This document shows positions 52,461 through 62,560 of a DNA stretch of 64,000 nucleotides, one piece after another. The stretch is from contig CAYQXY010000004.1 of the NCBI GenBank assembly GCA_964421595.1, positions 111,339-175,338 of the forward strand, read 5' to 3'. The notes below the pieces were generated by a model. The model was given only the letters and a program-made list of their open reading frames with translations. It had not been told where the DNA came from and did not search any database. The stretch's first letter is position 1; each line of letters opens with the position of its first letter. A program made the translations under genes and the position numbers. This stretch comes from PXAP01 sp964421595. Lineage in GTDB: Bacteria; Bacteroidota; Bacteroidia; Bacteroidales; PUMT01.

Positions 52461-54218
52461 TCATTCATCTGAATAGCCAACCTTATATTGCAATGATTCA
52501 ATTGCTCCTGAAAGATATACAAGTGGAGCATTCCAGTTAACAGCAATCTCATTTGATGCATATGAGCACCAGTCATCGGTAAAAGATTCGTTAGGGATCC
52601 CTGACGGATATTCACACCCGTCCTGCTGGCCCGGATTTGGTCCCCCGGCAAGTAATCCCGGGACCGGATCAGGCAGCGAGTCGGCATCAGAAGGCCTGTG
52701 GTGTATAAACATCGGGGTCCTGAATCCATAACCAGTTATGAATGAATAACCTGTAGCATTGCGACCGGCCAGGTAATCAAGGTTATGCAGTGCACCATCA
52801 ATGTATTTTATATCGCCGGTGATAAAAAAAGCATTTATAAGGACTATGCCCTGGTTTGCAGCGACTGAGTTGCTTCCCCAGATATAATCTCCTGCAGTCT
52901 TCCCCATCACGGTATGGTATGGCTGATCGTCCAGGTTTTCTATGAGGTTATCGGCAAACCTTGTGAGCCTGATCTTAATTATTTCTGCAGTACCCGATGC
53001 ATATTGCGGAATGCTTCTGCTGTGCCTGAGAAGAGAGTAATATGCAAGTAGCCTGACCTGATTCCAGGTTGGTACAGGCATAAGTTCATCAGGAAGAATA
53101 TTGACCGATCTGAAATAGCGTTCATCCTTCGTGGAAATGAACAGTTCAGTTGCAGCCCAGATAAATTCATCTGTAACATTTCCATCACCATAAGCCCCTG
53201 TTTCTATATCAGGGTCAAATAGTTTATTCATTTCATTTTGTCTGTAGTAAATTTCCGGATTTTTCACAGCCCACTCCCAGGCATATTCAGCTGCCTGCAG
53301 GCATGAATCAGCCAGTCCGGGAACTTCACCGGGAAACTCTTTAAAGACCCTCGAAGCCTGTGCCATCACGGCTGTGAAATTCAGGGCGGCTGCTGTACTC
53401 TTCTGTACCACGTAACGCTGGTTTACTGCCTCAGCCGGCATCAGCCTGCCTTCAAAATTTGCGGTTGTCAGTTTATGGTATACTCCTCCGTCATCAGGAT
53501 CCTGCATTCTGATCATCCACCTGAGGTTCCACAGTAACTCGCTCAGGATATCAGGAAGCCCTTTTCCACTTTCGGGAATATTGACATCCATTTCACTGTA
53601 ATATGAAGGGAAGTCTTCCCATGCGGAAAACATAGTTCCCATTGTAATTCCGCTGTTCACAACGTATTTGTTGTAATCGCCTGCATCATACCATCCCTTT
53701 GGGGCTGAAATTATTGTCCCTTCCGGCCTTAATAAAGTTGCAGCCGAGGCATGTACCATTACGCTGGTGTCGGGATGACCAGCAGGCCTGCTCCATGGCC
53801 CTGCAAATTCATAGGGAAGAGGAGTGGACATCCTCTGGAAATAATATGATTTCAGTGATGATTGAGCCAGTTTTGAATGGACTGAGGCGGAGATCTCAAA
53901 TGGCCATGAGTAACCCAGTCCCGGAACCGTTACTACATAATTCCCGGGAAGGCTGAATTCTGAAAAATCTGCCAGCCATGTTTCTGCCGGAGAATAATCT
54001 GCAGATTTAGGTCCTGAAGTATTGCCACTGTAAAGTGTATCTGTCAGATCCGGAGATGTTATAAAAAAAATATCAGCCTTATGATCGCTTATTGCAGCTA
54101 TTTTCGGTGCATTAGGATAATATCCTTGTTGATTGATCAGGATTTTCTCACTGCGGCGCTGCGGGAAGCAATATATTGAAAGCAGGCTCAGGAAAACTAT
54201 AAAGCAAAATTTTGCCAT
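52461..54218 (-). CDS. Glycoside hydrolase family 9 endoglucanase
   Basis: 585 residues from ATG 54218 (MAKFCFIVFLSLLSIYCFPQ, signal peptide); an in-frame ATG at 54245 only adds nine residues. N-terminal Ig-like CelD domain (~20-105), then the (alpha/alpha)6 barrel. Catalytic base region GWYDAGDYNKYVVNSG, His/Asp signature GYGFRTPMFIHHRPSDADS, and the acid Glu in DDWCSYASNEIAVNWNAPLVY are all present. Cleaves beta-1,4-glucans outside the cell. It interrupts the LPP20-like gene cluster, with its own terminator-separated transcription unit. Confidence 0.93.
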   Translation of the reverse strand: MAKFCFIVFLSLLSIYCFPQRRSEKILINQQGYYPNAPKIAAISDHKADIFFITSPDLTDTLYSGNTSGPKSADYSPAETWLADFSEFSLPGNYVVTVPGLGYSWPFEISASVHSKLAQSSLKSYYFQRMSTPLPYEFAGPWSRPAGHPDTSVMVHASAATLLRPEGTIISAPKGWYDAGDYNKYVVNSGITMGTMFSAWEDFPSYYSEMDVNIPESGKGLPDILSELLWNLRWMIRMQDPDDGGVYHKLTTANFEGRLMPAEAVNQRYVVQKSTAAALNFTAVMAQASRVFKEFPGEVPGLADSCLQAAEYAWEWAVKNPEIYYRQNEMNKLFDPDIETGAYGDGNVTDEFIWAATELFISTKDERYFRSVNILPDELMPVPTWNQVRLLAYYSLLRHSRSIPQYASGTAEIIKIRLTRFADNLIENLDDQPYHTVMGKTAGDYIWGSNSVAANQGIVLINAFFITGDIKYIDGALHNLDYLAGRNATGYSFITGYGFRTPMFIHHRPSDADSLPDPVPGLLAGGPNPGQQDGCEYPSGIPNESFTDDWCSYASNEIAVNWNAPLVYLSGAIESLQYKVGYSDE

Positions 54219-54265
54219 CGGTAAGATTTTAAAAGTCCGGTACAAGATACAAAAACTCCGGAATG

Positions 54266-54313
54266 TTTTTAAAACAGGGACCGCATATTCCCTGGTTCAC
54301 TGGCTGCGGTCCC
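54266..54313 (-). terminator. Terminator of the 54341 lipoprotein gene
   Basis: Perfect 9-bp stem GGGACCGCA / TGCGGTCCC with a 19-nt loop, then TGTTTTAAAAA on the minus strand. Confidence 0.8.
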
Positions 54314-54340
54314 CTTTGAACTATGAGAAAAGACCGGCTG

Positions 54341-54928
54341 TTAATATCCCCGTTCATTTTTCATCTGTTCCATCTCCTCGTTGAAAGTGTCCTTAAACTT
54401 TTCATAGTTGTAATCTACCCTGAGTCGTTCATCATTTGCAATTCGCTGATTCATTGCATTCATTAATTCTTCACCGGAAAGTTCTATTGCTATATAAGTT
54501 TTATACATTCCTGCTGTAGTTCTTACCAGCTCCTCGCATATTACCCTGGTGCCGGTCAGACGCTGATTAACAACTTCCCTCGATAACCCCTCATATCTTT
54601 GTGTAAATTCTGACCTGTTACCAACAGTAACATCCTGTACATAATTGTCTATTACACTTTTAATTGTAACTTCAATTTGAGAAGCCAGTTCTGCCCTGGC
54701 ATTGCTGAGTGCCATTCTTTTCGAATTTGCCTGATTCTGGCTTTCGGCAACTGAATTTGCCCTGAAGTATTCGGTATCAGAGAAATAACCCGGACCACTG
54801 CAAAGTACCTCTACCCTGGTTTCACCCGGGGGGGCCTGAACTACATCCTTCTTTGATTTACACTGACTAAATGTGATAACCACTATTAATAATATAGCGG
54901 TCAGGCTTGAGTAAACGTTTCTTTTCAT
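54341..54928 (-). CDS. LPP20-domain lipoprotein
   Basis: 195 residues with a lipoprotein-like signal (LIVVITFSQC). Core VEVLCSGPGYFSDTEYFRANSVAESQNQANSKRMALSNARAELASQIEVTIKSVIDNYV matches the LPP20 pattern and resembles the 49597 gene. Upstream of GH9 and the other two lipoproteins on the same strand but with its own terminator. Role unknown. Confidence 0.75.
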   Translation of the reverse strand: MKRNVYSSLTAILLIVVITFSQCKSKKDVVQAPPGETRVEVLCSGPGYFSDTEYFRANSVAESQNQANSKRMALSNARAELASQIEVTIKSVIDNYVQDVTVGNRSEFTQRYEGLSREVVNQRLTGTRVICEELVRTTAGMYKTYIAIELSGEELMNAMNQRIANDERLRVDYNYEKFKDTFNEEMEQMKNERGY

Positions 54929-55422
54929 CTTGATTGGATTTTGTTTTGAAATAAGAATTCTTTTGAAATTCAGTAATTAATTTGTGACAGACAATTATGG
55001 TGCCATGCCGGCAGATATAACCCCATGTTTAAAAACATACATAGTCATCTGGAAAAAAACTTTTTTATTATTTAATTAAATTGTCCTCAATTTAGTACGA
55101 TAGTTTTGGAAATTTGTTCCATTTTTATCGGGTATACTAAAATGGTTACCTGATTCACTTAATATGCCCTGGCAGTAACGGCAACAGCTCCGGTGAGCTT
55201 TTCCTGTCTGCCGGCTGCAAATATTTTTACGATTATTTCATAACTGGGTTTTTATCTGACGGTTATCTGTATGTCAATATTTTTAATAGTTATGTAAGTC
55301 TTTAAAATTCCAGGCTTCGTGAACTATTTTATCAATTTTTATCCTTTAATTTGAAGTTTAAGTGTACAGAAGCATAGAAACTATAATAGATATGCAGGTT
55401 TAATTAAAGAAATTTACTTAAA
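54929..55422. other. 494-bp intergenic region, nothing firm recognised
   Basis: Separates divergent lipoprotein and transporter genes. Very AT-rich with no ORF, tRNA or clear terminator; likely promoters for both sides, but no confident -7 box was picked. Confidence 0.5.
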
Positions 55423-56745
55423 ATGGGAAACAGGTTTTTTTTATACAAAAGTGCTGTAGTAGCTTCACTTGCCGGATTTCTGTTCGGATTTGACACTGTT
55501 GTGATATCCGGTGCTGAACAGACAATACAGGCACTCTGGAATCTTGACAGTACATTGCACGGACTTGCAATCAGTATGGCCCTGTGGGGAACCGTGATCG
55601 GTTCTATGATTGGTGGGTGGCCTACAGAGTATTTCGGCCGGCGCAAAACACTTTTATGGATTGGGATTCTCTATCTGTTGTCGGCGTTTGGATCGGCTCT
55701 GGCGCCTGAAGTATATTCCTTTATGATCTCACGTTTTATTGGCGGACTCGGAGTAGGTATATCGACTGTCGCAGCCCCCCTGTTCATATCGGAAATTGCT
55801 CCGCCAAAATATCGTGGACGTCTTGCCGGAATGTTCCAGTTTAATATTGTGTTTGGCATACTTGTAGCATTTCTCTCTAATTCCCTGCTTGCCGGAATAG
55901 GTGAAACAGCCTGGAGGTGGATGCTTGGTGTTGAAGCGATACCTGCCCTTATTTTTGCTATTTTCTGCGTTGGGATACCAGAGAGTCCGCGCTGGCTCAT
56001 TATTCGTAAAAAAGACCTGGAAGCCGGATTGAACGTCTTCAAAAAGATCAACCCTGAATTCAGTCCGGGTGAATTAAGCACGCTGGTAAATGAAGTTGAG
56101 GCTTCGGGCAGCGAAAAACAGCAAAGCGGGGTATTTTTCTCAAAAAGACTGATAACACCAATACTACTTGCATTTTTCATTGCTTTTTTTAACCAGTTCT
56201 CAGGAATCAATGCAATACTTTATTTTGCACCCAGGATATTTGAAATGACCGGACTTGAGTCCCAGGCAGCACTCCTGCAGTCAGTAGGAATTGGTATCAC
56301 CAACCTTATTTTTACTTTTGTCGGATTGTGGCTGATTGACCGGCTGGGGCGCAGAAAACTATTGTATATAGGTTCATTCGGGTATATAGCCTCACTCGGA
56401 CTCACAGCCTGGGCTTTTTATACCAGGACATATTCAATTGTGCCGTTCTGTATTTTTGCATTTATAGCTGCTCATGCCGTTGGACAGGGAGCTGTTATCT
56501 GGGTTTTCATAAGCGAAATCTTTCCCAATAAGCAGCGTGCATTCGGACAGTCACTCGGCAGCTTTACACACTGGTTTTTTGCAGCGCTCATAACATCATT
56601 TTTCCCGTTTATGACAGAGGCCCTTGCACCTGAATACATATTTGGATTTTTCTGTGGTATGATGGTTCTGCAACTGATATGGGTAAAGTTGTTTGTGCCT
56701 GAAACCAAGGGAGTTTCTCTGGAGCAGCTGCAACGGGAATTATAA
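55423..56745 (+). CDS. Sugar porter family MFS transporter
   Basis: 440 residues, 12 predicted helices. Signature GRRKTLLWIGILYLLSAFGSALAP and later GRRKLLYIGSFG, PESPRWLI, and FAFGQGAVIWVFISEIFPNKQRAFGQS match the sugar porter PROSITE-type motifs (GRR, PESPR, PETKG at the end: VPETKGVSLEQLQ). Moves a hexose or pentose by proton symport. Substrate unknown. May use products of the nearby secreted GH enzymes (inference). Confidence 0.92.
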   Translation: MGNRFFLYKSAVVASLAGFLFGFDTVVISGAEQTIQALWNLDSTLHGLAISMALWGTVIGSMIGGWPTEYFGRRKTLLWIGILYLLSAFGSALAPEVYSFMISRFIGGLGVGISTVAAPLFISEIAPPKYRGRLAGMFQFNIVFGILVAFLSNSLLAGIGETAWRWMLGVEAIPALIFAIFCVGIPESPRWLIIRKKDLEAGLNVFKKINPEFSPGELSTLVNEVEASGSEKQQSGVFFSKRLITPILLAFFIAFFNQFSGINAILYFAPRIFEMTGLESQAALLQSVGIGITNLIFTFVGLWLIDRLGRRKLLYIGSFGYIASLGLTAWAFYTRTYSIVPFCIFAFIAAHAVGQGAVIWVFISEIFPNKQRAFGQSLGSFTHWFFAALITSFFPFMTEALAPEYIFGFFCGMMVLQLIWVKLFVPETKGVSLEQLQREL

Positions 56746-57001
56746 GCTGATAAATTTTCGGATACAGATTACCATACAAAAATTTCCTGTCAGCAGCAGG
56801 CTGTTTTTTATGCCGGATTTGCTGCTTACTCAGACGAGCCCTATCCTTTAGTAATAATAAAACGGCCGGACAGGCATGATAGAAAAGGTTCCGGACATTT
56901 TATATATTTACTTTTCTGTTTGACAGATTTTGTGAAATAATTTAACACTACTGTGAAGCGGACCAGTCTGTTACCCGTTGTGGATTATTGCGGGAGGCAA
57001 A

Positions 57002-57604
57002 TTATAATGAACCCAGGAATGAACTGACAGCCTCTTTCTCTTTGTCAGATGCAATTCTATCCATATACTCCCTGACAATTGCAGGTTCCTCATCACCCTT
57101 CTCAACGAATATCATTGCGGCACTGTTCATACAGTATCTCAGTCCGGTAGGAGGGGGACCATCGTCAAATACATGGCCCAGATGCGATCCGCTTCCGGAA
57201 TCAATTATCTCGGTCCGCACCATCCCGTGGGAACGGTCTTTCCTGTAAAGTATGGCATCGGGTACAATCGGTTCAAAAAAACTTGGCCATCCGCAACCTG
57301 AATCAAATTTGGAGTCTGAGGCAAATAGAGGCTGTCCGGTGGCAGCAGAATAATATATTCCGGGTTTGCTGGTTTTATAGTGCAAACCGGTAAAAGCCCT
57401 TTCAGTCCCCGCGCGTCTTAGCACATAATACTGATCTGGCTCCAGAATATCCTTCCACTCCTTTTCGCTCCTTTGTATTTTATAGTTTCCTGTATCATTT
57501 TCCTTTACCATTTCATGTCTCGATCTCATATCTGTAGGGTTTTGGGTATAGATAATACCCGGTATTATAATCACAACAGCCAGTATTATTATAGATCTTA
57601 TCAT
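57002..57604 (-). CDS. msrB: Peptide-methionine (R)-S-oxide reductase with signal peptide
   Basis: 200 residues from ATG 57604 (MIRSIIILAVVIIIPG, signal); the in-frame ATG at 57640 would add 12 polar residues. Reduces methionine-R-sulfoxide. Motifs: GTERAFTGLHYKTSKPGIYYSAATGQPLFASDSKFDSGCGWPSF, HLGHVFDDGPPPTGLRYCMNSAA with catalytic Cys in RYCMN. One of the usual zinc CxxC pairs is absent (only the GCGW Cys). Repairs periplasmic proteins. Confidence 0.9.
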   Translation of the reverse strand: MIRSIIILAVVIIIPGIIYTQNPTDMRSRHEMVKENDTGNYKIQRSEKEWKDILEPDQYYVLRRAGTERAFTGLHYKTSKPGIYYSAATGQPLFASDSKFDSGCGWPSFFEPIVPDAILYRKDRSHGMVRTEIIDSGSGSHLGHVFDDGPPPTGLRYCMNSAAMIFVEKGDEEPAIVREYMDRIASDKEKEAVSSFLGSL

Positions 57605-57816
57605 ATTATCCGGTTTGGTCAGTTTGACAATTATAAACAATTAGACATTATTTATTGTTCACTTACAAATATGATTCCAAAACGGTTCAATATTCATCAT
57701 TAATTCATCTTACACTCTCTGTTTCAGGATATTGTTGTTGCCGGGAATTGATCAGGATCAGATTATGCAGATACAATATTGTTTTTTTAAACATTGTTAA
57801 CACAATCTGTTCATTA

Positions 57817-60357
57817 TCAATATTCCTCTTCTCCGAATGTTTGGACATCCCTTCTCAGGTTCCGGCCATTAATATTAAATGAGTAAGTAATCCCAAGCTC
57901 CATTACGGGGCCGTATCGGGTATAGTCAGTTTCCTGGAAAAAAATCTGCCGGCCTGTATTGTTGTATGCACGGGTTGACCAGTTGGTGATATTTGTTCCC
58001 AGTATATCAAGAACCCTTAGTGACATATTCCATCCCCTGAGAAGTTCAGGAGAATAGTTCAGGGCAGCACTGGTTATGATGAATGAATCCTCTGCACCCT
58101 GAGCAGTAACAGTTCCTGATCTCCAGTCAAAATCGGCCGTCAGCCGCAGAGCTCTGGTGACAAAGAAGTTCATATTGCCTTTCAGACTCCAGTTGGTGCT
58201 GGTGTTATCTTCATTATATCCGAATATATCTCCTTGTACATTAAAGTTATACAGAGATCCGCCAAGAAAAAGACGTGCCAGCGATCCAAATAAAATATTT
58301 GTATTTAGTTCTGCTCCAAAAGCAGTTGCTTTACCGGCATTTGTAAAGCTTCTGATCAGAATATTCTCTTCCGGAAAGAGCGTATAAACCCGGAATACCG
58401 CATTGTCAGTCCCCCGGTAAAAACCAGTCAGATGTATATTGTGAACACCAACTCTCGCCAGGTATGACAATTCAAGGTTGGTCAGATATTCGGGTTCAAG
58501 GGCAGGATCGCCTACCTCATAAACTTCGTGATGCCTCCTGTACAGGAAAGGCGCCATATTTTGTGTCTGGGGCCTGTTTATCCTTCTGCTTGCGGCAACA
58601 CTGATCTCGTCATTTTCAAAAACCTGCAAAGCTGCATGGAAAGTCGGAAACCAGTCCGCTCTGTTCAGAGAGTATTCTGATTTGGTTTCACGGTCAAACA
58701 CACTAAAAAAGTCAGGATTTCTTATATTAATTGTCTGATCAGTATATTCCATTCTGAGGCCTCCCATATAACTGAGTCTGCCGCTGCTTCCCGTATAATT
58801 TATATAGGCAGCATAAATTCCCCTGTCAAGGTCAAAATCATTTTCCAGGCTGCTGTAAGACCCCCATGTGTTTTGAACAGTATTGAGTGTATCATAGGTG
58901 AAAGACCCCCTGTTGTTCAGTATCTGGGGTTGCAGGCCGGCACCAATTGAATTACCGTTATCGAACTCCTTGATGAAATCAGCATAAAGTCTGAAGCCAT
59001 CAAGCGGAGTATTGTCAGATTGCATAATATGCCCTTCAATTCCTGATATCAGGTCATCTGCTTCATTGTAATTGTAGTTTGGATTACTCAGGTCCCTCCT
59101 GAGTTCAGATCGTTCATATGAAGCCATCAAATTCAGTTCAGTGCTGTTATTCACAGCCAGTTTATAATCAACCGTGGCATTATGAATAATACCCAGCCGA
59201 TCGCCGATGTTTGGATTATATGTCCAGAAATCAGAAGATCCCTGGCTGCCGGATAAGCCTTGACCCTCATAAAGGTATAATGCTGACCTTTTTTCATTCC
59301 TGTTGGCAAAGAAGTAGGAGACATCCAGGCTTGATCTTTCCGAAAGTTCCGCAACTATACCGGCATTTACCGAATAATTTTCATGCGATTCAGGCCTCGC
59401 GCCTGTTCCTGAAAGCGTATAATACTCACCGTTTTCCTGAAGTAAACGTGCATTTCCATTTCTGACCCCGTTTGAGTTTCGATTGTTGTAATACAAATTG
59501 CTGTAGACACTTATACGATCATTGTTATATAGCAGGTCAAGGCTTCCGCCGAATAAATCGTTATTCATTTTATATCCGCTGTACCCGTGTGTTGTCTCTC
59601 CCCATGGTGCAGCACCACCCAGCATATTCGCCGAAGCTGATAACCCCTCCAGTCCAGATCGCCTGGTATTAATATTTATTATACCACCTGCACCATGAGC
59701 ATCATATCTCGCTCCGGGAACAGTAATGATCTCAATGCTTTCGATCGAATTTGCCGATACCTGTGCAAGGAGCATCGACGGTTCCAGGTTCGTTGGCCTC
59801 CCGTTCAGGTAAACTATAAAATCAGAAGTGCCTCTGACTGAGACTTCCCCATCAGGACCTACCGCGACAGAAGGCAATCTGTTAAGCACATCACTGGCAC
59901 TGCCACCCCTTGCAGTTTCAAAATCGGATGCCTGATAGGTAGTTCTGTCAATTCTTGAGGCTGAAGTTCTTGCCATTGCTGTGATCTCTACCTCCTCCAT
60001 GTCTGTTACAGACGGGCTTAAATAAATGGTGCCTGCATCTACCGCTGCCGATCCGGCTGAAATAGTTATTCCGGGAACCTCGGTATTCTCATAGCCAATG
60101 AATGAGACTACAAGCAAATAGGTTCCTGCAGGTAAACGCCCGATGCTGAAGTTTCCGTCAGAATCTGAAACATCACCCGCAACCGGTTCCCCCTCCCGGT
60201 CACTGCCAGGGTAAACAGCTATTGTGGCAAACGGTATTCTCTCTTCAATATCCTTATCAGAAACAATACCTTGAATACTGCCGGTCTGACCAAAAATTAC
60301 TGACGATAATGACAGAAGCAAGGAAGTAAAAATTAGTAGTCTTATTTTATTAGTCAT
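57817..60357 (-). CDS. TonB-dependent receptor, outer membrane beta-barrel family
   Basis: 846 residues. Signal ending VIFGQ; carboxypeptidase-regulatory-like domain (~25-110, GIVSDKDIEERIPFATIAVY); plug (DVLNRLPSVAVGPDGEVSVRGTSDFIVYLNGRPTNLEPSML...GARYDAHGAGGIININT); and a 22-strand type barrel with OMP_b-brl_3-like features. No SusD partner is adjacent, so it is not a PUL SusC. Substrate unknown. The start is preceded by a palindrome at 60399-60428. Confidence 0.88.
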   Translation of the reverse strand: MTNKIRLLIFTSLLLSLSSVIFGQTGSIQGIVSDKDIEERIPFATIAVYPGSDREGEPVAGDVSDSDGNFSIGRLPAGTYLLVVSFIGYENTEVPGITISAGSAAVDAGTIYLSPSVTDMEEVEITAMARTSASRIDRTTYQASDFETARGGSASDVLNRLPSVAVGPDGEVSVRGTSDFIVYLNGRPTNLEPSMLLAQVSANSIESIEIITVPGARYDAHGAGGIININTRRSGLEGLSASANMLGGAAPWGETTHGYSGYKMNNDLFGGSLDLLYNNDRISVYSNLYYNNRNSNGVRNGNARLLQENGEYYTLSGTGARPESHENYSVNAGIVAELSERSSLDVSYFFANRNEKRSALYLYEGQGLSGSQGSSDFWTYNPNIGDRLGIIHNATVDYKLAVNNSTELNLMASYERSELRRDLSNPNYNYNEADDLISGIEGHIMQSDNTPLDGFRLYADFIKEFDNGNSIGAGLQPQILNNRGSFTYDTLNTVQNTWGSYSSLENDFDLDRGIYAAYINYTGSSGRLSYMGGLRMEYTDQTINIRNPDFFSVFDRETKSEYSLNRADWFPTFHAALQVFENDEISVAASRRINRPQTQNMAPFLYRRHHEVYEVGDPALEPEYLTNLELSYLARVGVHNIHLTGFYRGTDNAVFRVYTLFPEENILIRSFTNAGKATAFGAELNTNILFGSLARLFLGGSLYNFNVQGDIFGYNEDNTSTNWSLKGNMNFFVTRALRLTADFDWRSGTVTAQGAEDSFIITSAALNYSPELLRGWNMSLRVLDILGTNITNWSTRAYNNTGRQIFFQETDYTRYGPVMELGITYSFNINGRNLRRDVQTFGEEEY

Positions 60358-60398
60358 TTAGTTCATGGGTTTTATTATATGGTCTTGATTATATTTTT

Positions 60399-60428
60399 TT
60401 TCACTTATAGGACAATAAATAAGTGAAA
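60399..60428. promoter_or_regulatory. Palindrome upstream of the TonB receptor gene
   Basis: TTTCACTTAT / ATAAGTGAAA perfect 10-bp arms, 10 nt apart, 42 bp before the start. Lacks a T-run on the minus strand, so more like an operator than a terminator. Confidence 0.4.
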
Positions 60429-60617
60429 GAGTTTAAAGCATACAGGCACAAAGTAATAACACCTATTGCTAAGAAATCAGACGTACTAAAGAATAAACCT
60501 TTAAAAGTTGTTATTAATCAGGTTAGTCGGAAGATAATGTAAAAGTAACAGATAAGTCTGCTAATTACATTAAGGAAAACTTAAACTATTTAAACTAATG
60601 CCGCTGAATAAAGGAAG

Positions 60618-61961
60618 TTAAAAACCAGAGAACCCAAGCTTTTCAAGTCCGGCAGCTACTTCGGGGTTTTTCATAAACAGATCCCATAGCAGGCCGGTTC
60701 TATGGTTCTCTATCATTACCACAATAGGGCCCTGATCTATGGCAAGATATTTTTCGGGGAACCAGTCCTCTGTTTCGCTGAAGGCGTCGTAAAAACCGTA
60801 CTTCCCAAAAAGCCTGTCCCCCAGCTCATGATAAAAATACCGCATGGCATCCATCGAGAATTCAGGCGTATATGGAAAAGAGGATAATGCAGCAGTAGGT
60901 GAAATTACTCCAAGGTCATTACCAGGTGAATGAGCCGCATAGAACCCCGTAGAATAACTGGCCGTCAGTCCCCAGCAATTTGCCCCGTAACCTTTATAAC
61001 CGTGTGGATTTTCGATGCAATATGCCCTGTTGATATTGGTGTGATTTACATTATGCTCCCAGTAATCGGCATATTGATCTGACAGGTTTCTCGGATCGAG
61101 TCCGAGATAAGAGTAATGAGACCAGAACAGAGGTCCTCCATACTCTTCAGCCCCATTATGACGCAGGTACATAGGGAAACCATACTGGGCATTATCGGTT
61201 TTGATGTCTCCTGCACGTGCCCAGCCTTCATGATAAACCTCAGCCGGGACAGGATAAGTAGGTGAGGAGGCTGCCAGTATATATGCAATTAGGCATTCGT
61301 CATAACCTCTGATCTGGTGACCAATGTGCCAGTTGTAGTTAGGGGACCAGTGCCAGTAAAGTACATTTTCACCATCACGCCTGTGCCAGTCCCATTCCAC
61401 TCCACGCCAGAGCTCATCAATCTTTTCTGCAATCTCTCTTTCCTGTTCACTCCCATCAATCAGGTATTGTTTTAGGGTTAGAAGTCCCTGCACAAGGAAG
61501 GCTGTTTCAACAAGATCGCCGCCATCATCATGCTGACTGAAGGGCTGAACCCTCCCTGTCTCGCCATTCATCCAGTGAGGCCAGACCCCATGAAACCTGT
61601 CGGCACCTGACAGGAATTCAACAATATGACCCAGTCTTGAAACACCCTCTTCACGGGTGATAAATTCGCGTTCTATACCTGTAATTATTGCCATAAGCCC
61701 GAAGCCAGTGCCGCCTGAGGTCACTATATGTCTGTCATTATCAACGTTATCATCACTTATATGATACCTTTCTCTTGCCATTCCTGAAACAGGTTCTGCT
61801 CCATCCCAGAAATACTGAAAAGTACGTTCCTGTACCAGATCCATCAGCTCTTCATCAGACAGATCATATTCGGTTGCACTACTGTTGTCAGGGGAATAAC
61901 CACCGCAGCTGTATAATAATAGAAAGCTGATTATTAAAGCAATATCAATAATTTTTTTCAT
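60618..61961 (-). CDS. Glucoamylase-family lipoprotein (PF10091-like)
   Basis: 447 residues from ATG 61961 (MKKIIDIALIISFLLLYSCGG, lipobox LLYSC); an ATG at 62018 would prefix 19 residues before the signal and is not used. Core: DLVQERTFQYFWDGAEPVSGMARERYH, VTSGGTGFGLMAIITGIEREFITREEG, HDDGGDLVETAFLVQGLL and GYDECLIAYILAASSPTYPVP. The family is related to beta-glucan and cyclic glucan glucohydrolases. Acts on beta-glucans at the cell surface or periplasm (inference); complements the GH9 enzyme at 52 kb. Confidence 0.88.
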   Translation of the reverse strand: MKKIIDIALIISFLLLYSCGGYSPDNSSATEYDLSDEELMDLVQERTFQYFWDGAEPVSGMARERYHISDDNVDNDRHIVTSGGTGFGLMAIITGIEREFITREEGVSRLGHIVEFLSGADRFHGVWPHWMNGETGRVQPFSQHDDGGDLVETAFLVQGLLTLKQYLIDGSEQEREIAEKIDELWRGVEWDWHRRDGENVLYWHWSPNYNWHIGHQIRGYDECLIAYILAASSPTYPVPAEVYHEGWARAGDIKTDNAQYGFPMYLRHNGAEEYGGPLFWSHYSYLGLDPRNLSDQYADYWEHNVNHTNINRAYCIENPHGYKGYGANCWGLTASYSTGFYAAHSPGNDLGVISPTAALSSFPYTPEFSMDAMRYFYHELGDRLFGKYGFYDAFSETEDWFPEKYLAIDQGPIVVMIENHRTGLLWDLFMKNPEVAAGLEKLGFSGF

Positions 61962-62192
61962 AAACAGCGAATTATATTGGTTATGTAAAAATACCAATAA
62001 ATCGTATATGCTTTGCAATATTATTTTGATGAGTTATCGATATAGGACAGAGGAGCTGGAAATTATAACCGGGCACACATACACCTGGTATATTATTATG
62101 TAAATTTTTTATAAAATGTTGTAATAGTTTCCATTTAAAATCGGGTGACATTTACACAATGAAATTCCCGTGTCACTTAAAAAACAACATTT

Positions 62193-62312
62193 ATGGGTAA
62201 TTTGTTTAGAGGATTAATTGCAGGATATGGTGCCATGAAATTGGGAGGTGGCTGTCTCGGAACAATTGTGGTCTTTATACTTATATGGGTTTTGCTGGGA
62301 TACTGTATGTAG
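62193..62312 (+). CDS. 39-residue single-pass membrane protein
   Basis: MGNLFRGLIAGYGAMKLGGG then a hydrophobic helix (CLGTIVVFILIWVLLGY) and CM-stop. Short positive N-terminus, Gly-rich linker and one transmembrane segment resemble a small protein family common in Bacteroidota, though I cite no accession. Below usual ORF length limits. Confidence 0.55.
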   Translation: MGNLFRGLIAGYGAMKLGGGCLGTIVVFILIWVLLGYCM

Positions 62313-62476
62313 AAAATTTGAAGAGGAAGCGCCCCTGCAGTAAAATATTTTTGAATTACAATTACAATTCTGGTGAAATACAGGAAATATTAATTGCTAT
62401 TCGATTAGGGCATATTCTTGAAACAGCAGAATGTAACAAAAAAAACAAGGAACCTTTTGGATTCCTTGCTTTTATG

Positions 62477-62560
62477 TGCCCAGGACTGGACTCGAACCAG
62501 CACACCCTTGCGAGCACCAGCCCCTCAAGCTGGCGTGTCTACCAATTTCACCACCTGGGC
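62477..62560 (-). tRNA. tRNA-Leu (GAG anticodon)
   Basis: 84 nt class II tRNA. Acceptor stem GCCCAGG / CCTGGGC, D-loop TGAAATTGGTAGAC, anticodon stem CCAGC/GCTGG with loop TTGAGGG (anticodon GAG), long variable arm (TGCTCGCAAGGGTGT) and T-arm GCTGGTTCGAGTCCAGT. CCA is not encoded (A then CAT). Confidence 0.95.
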
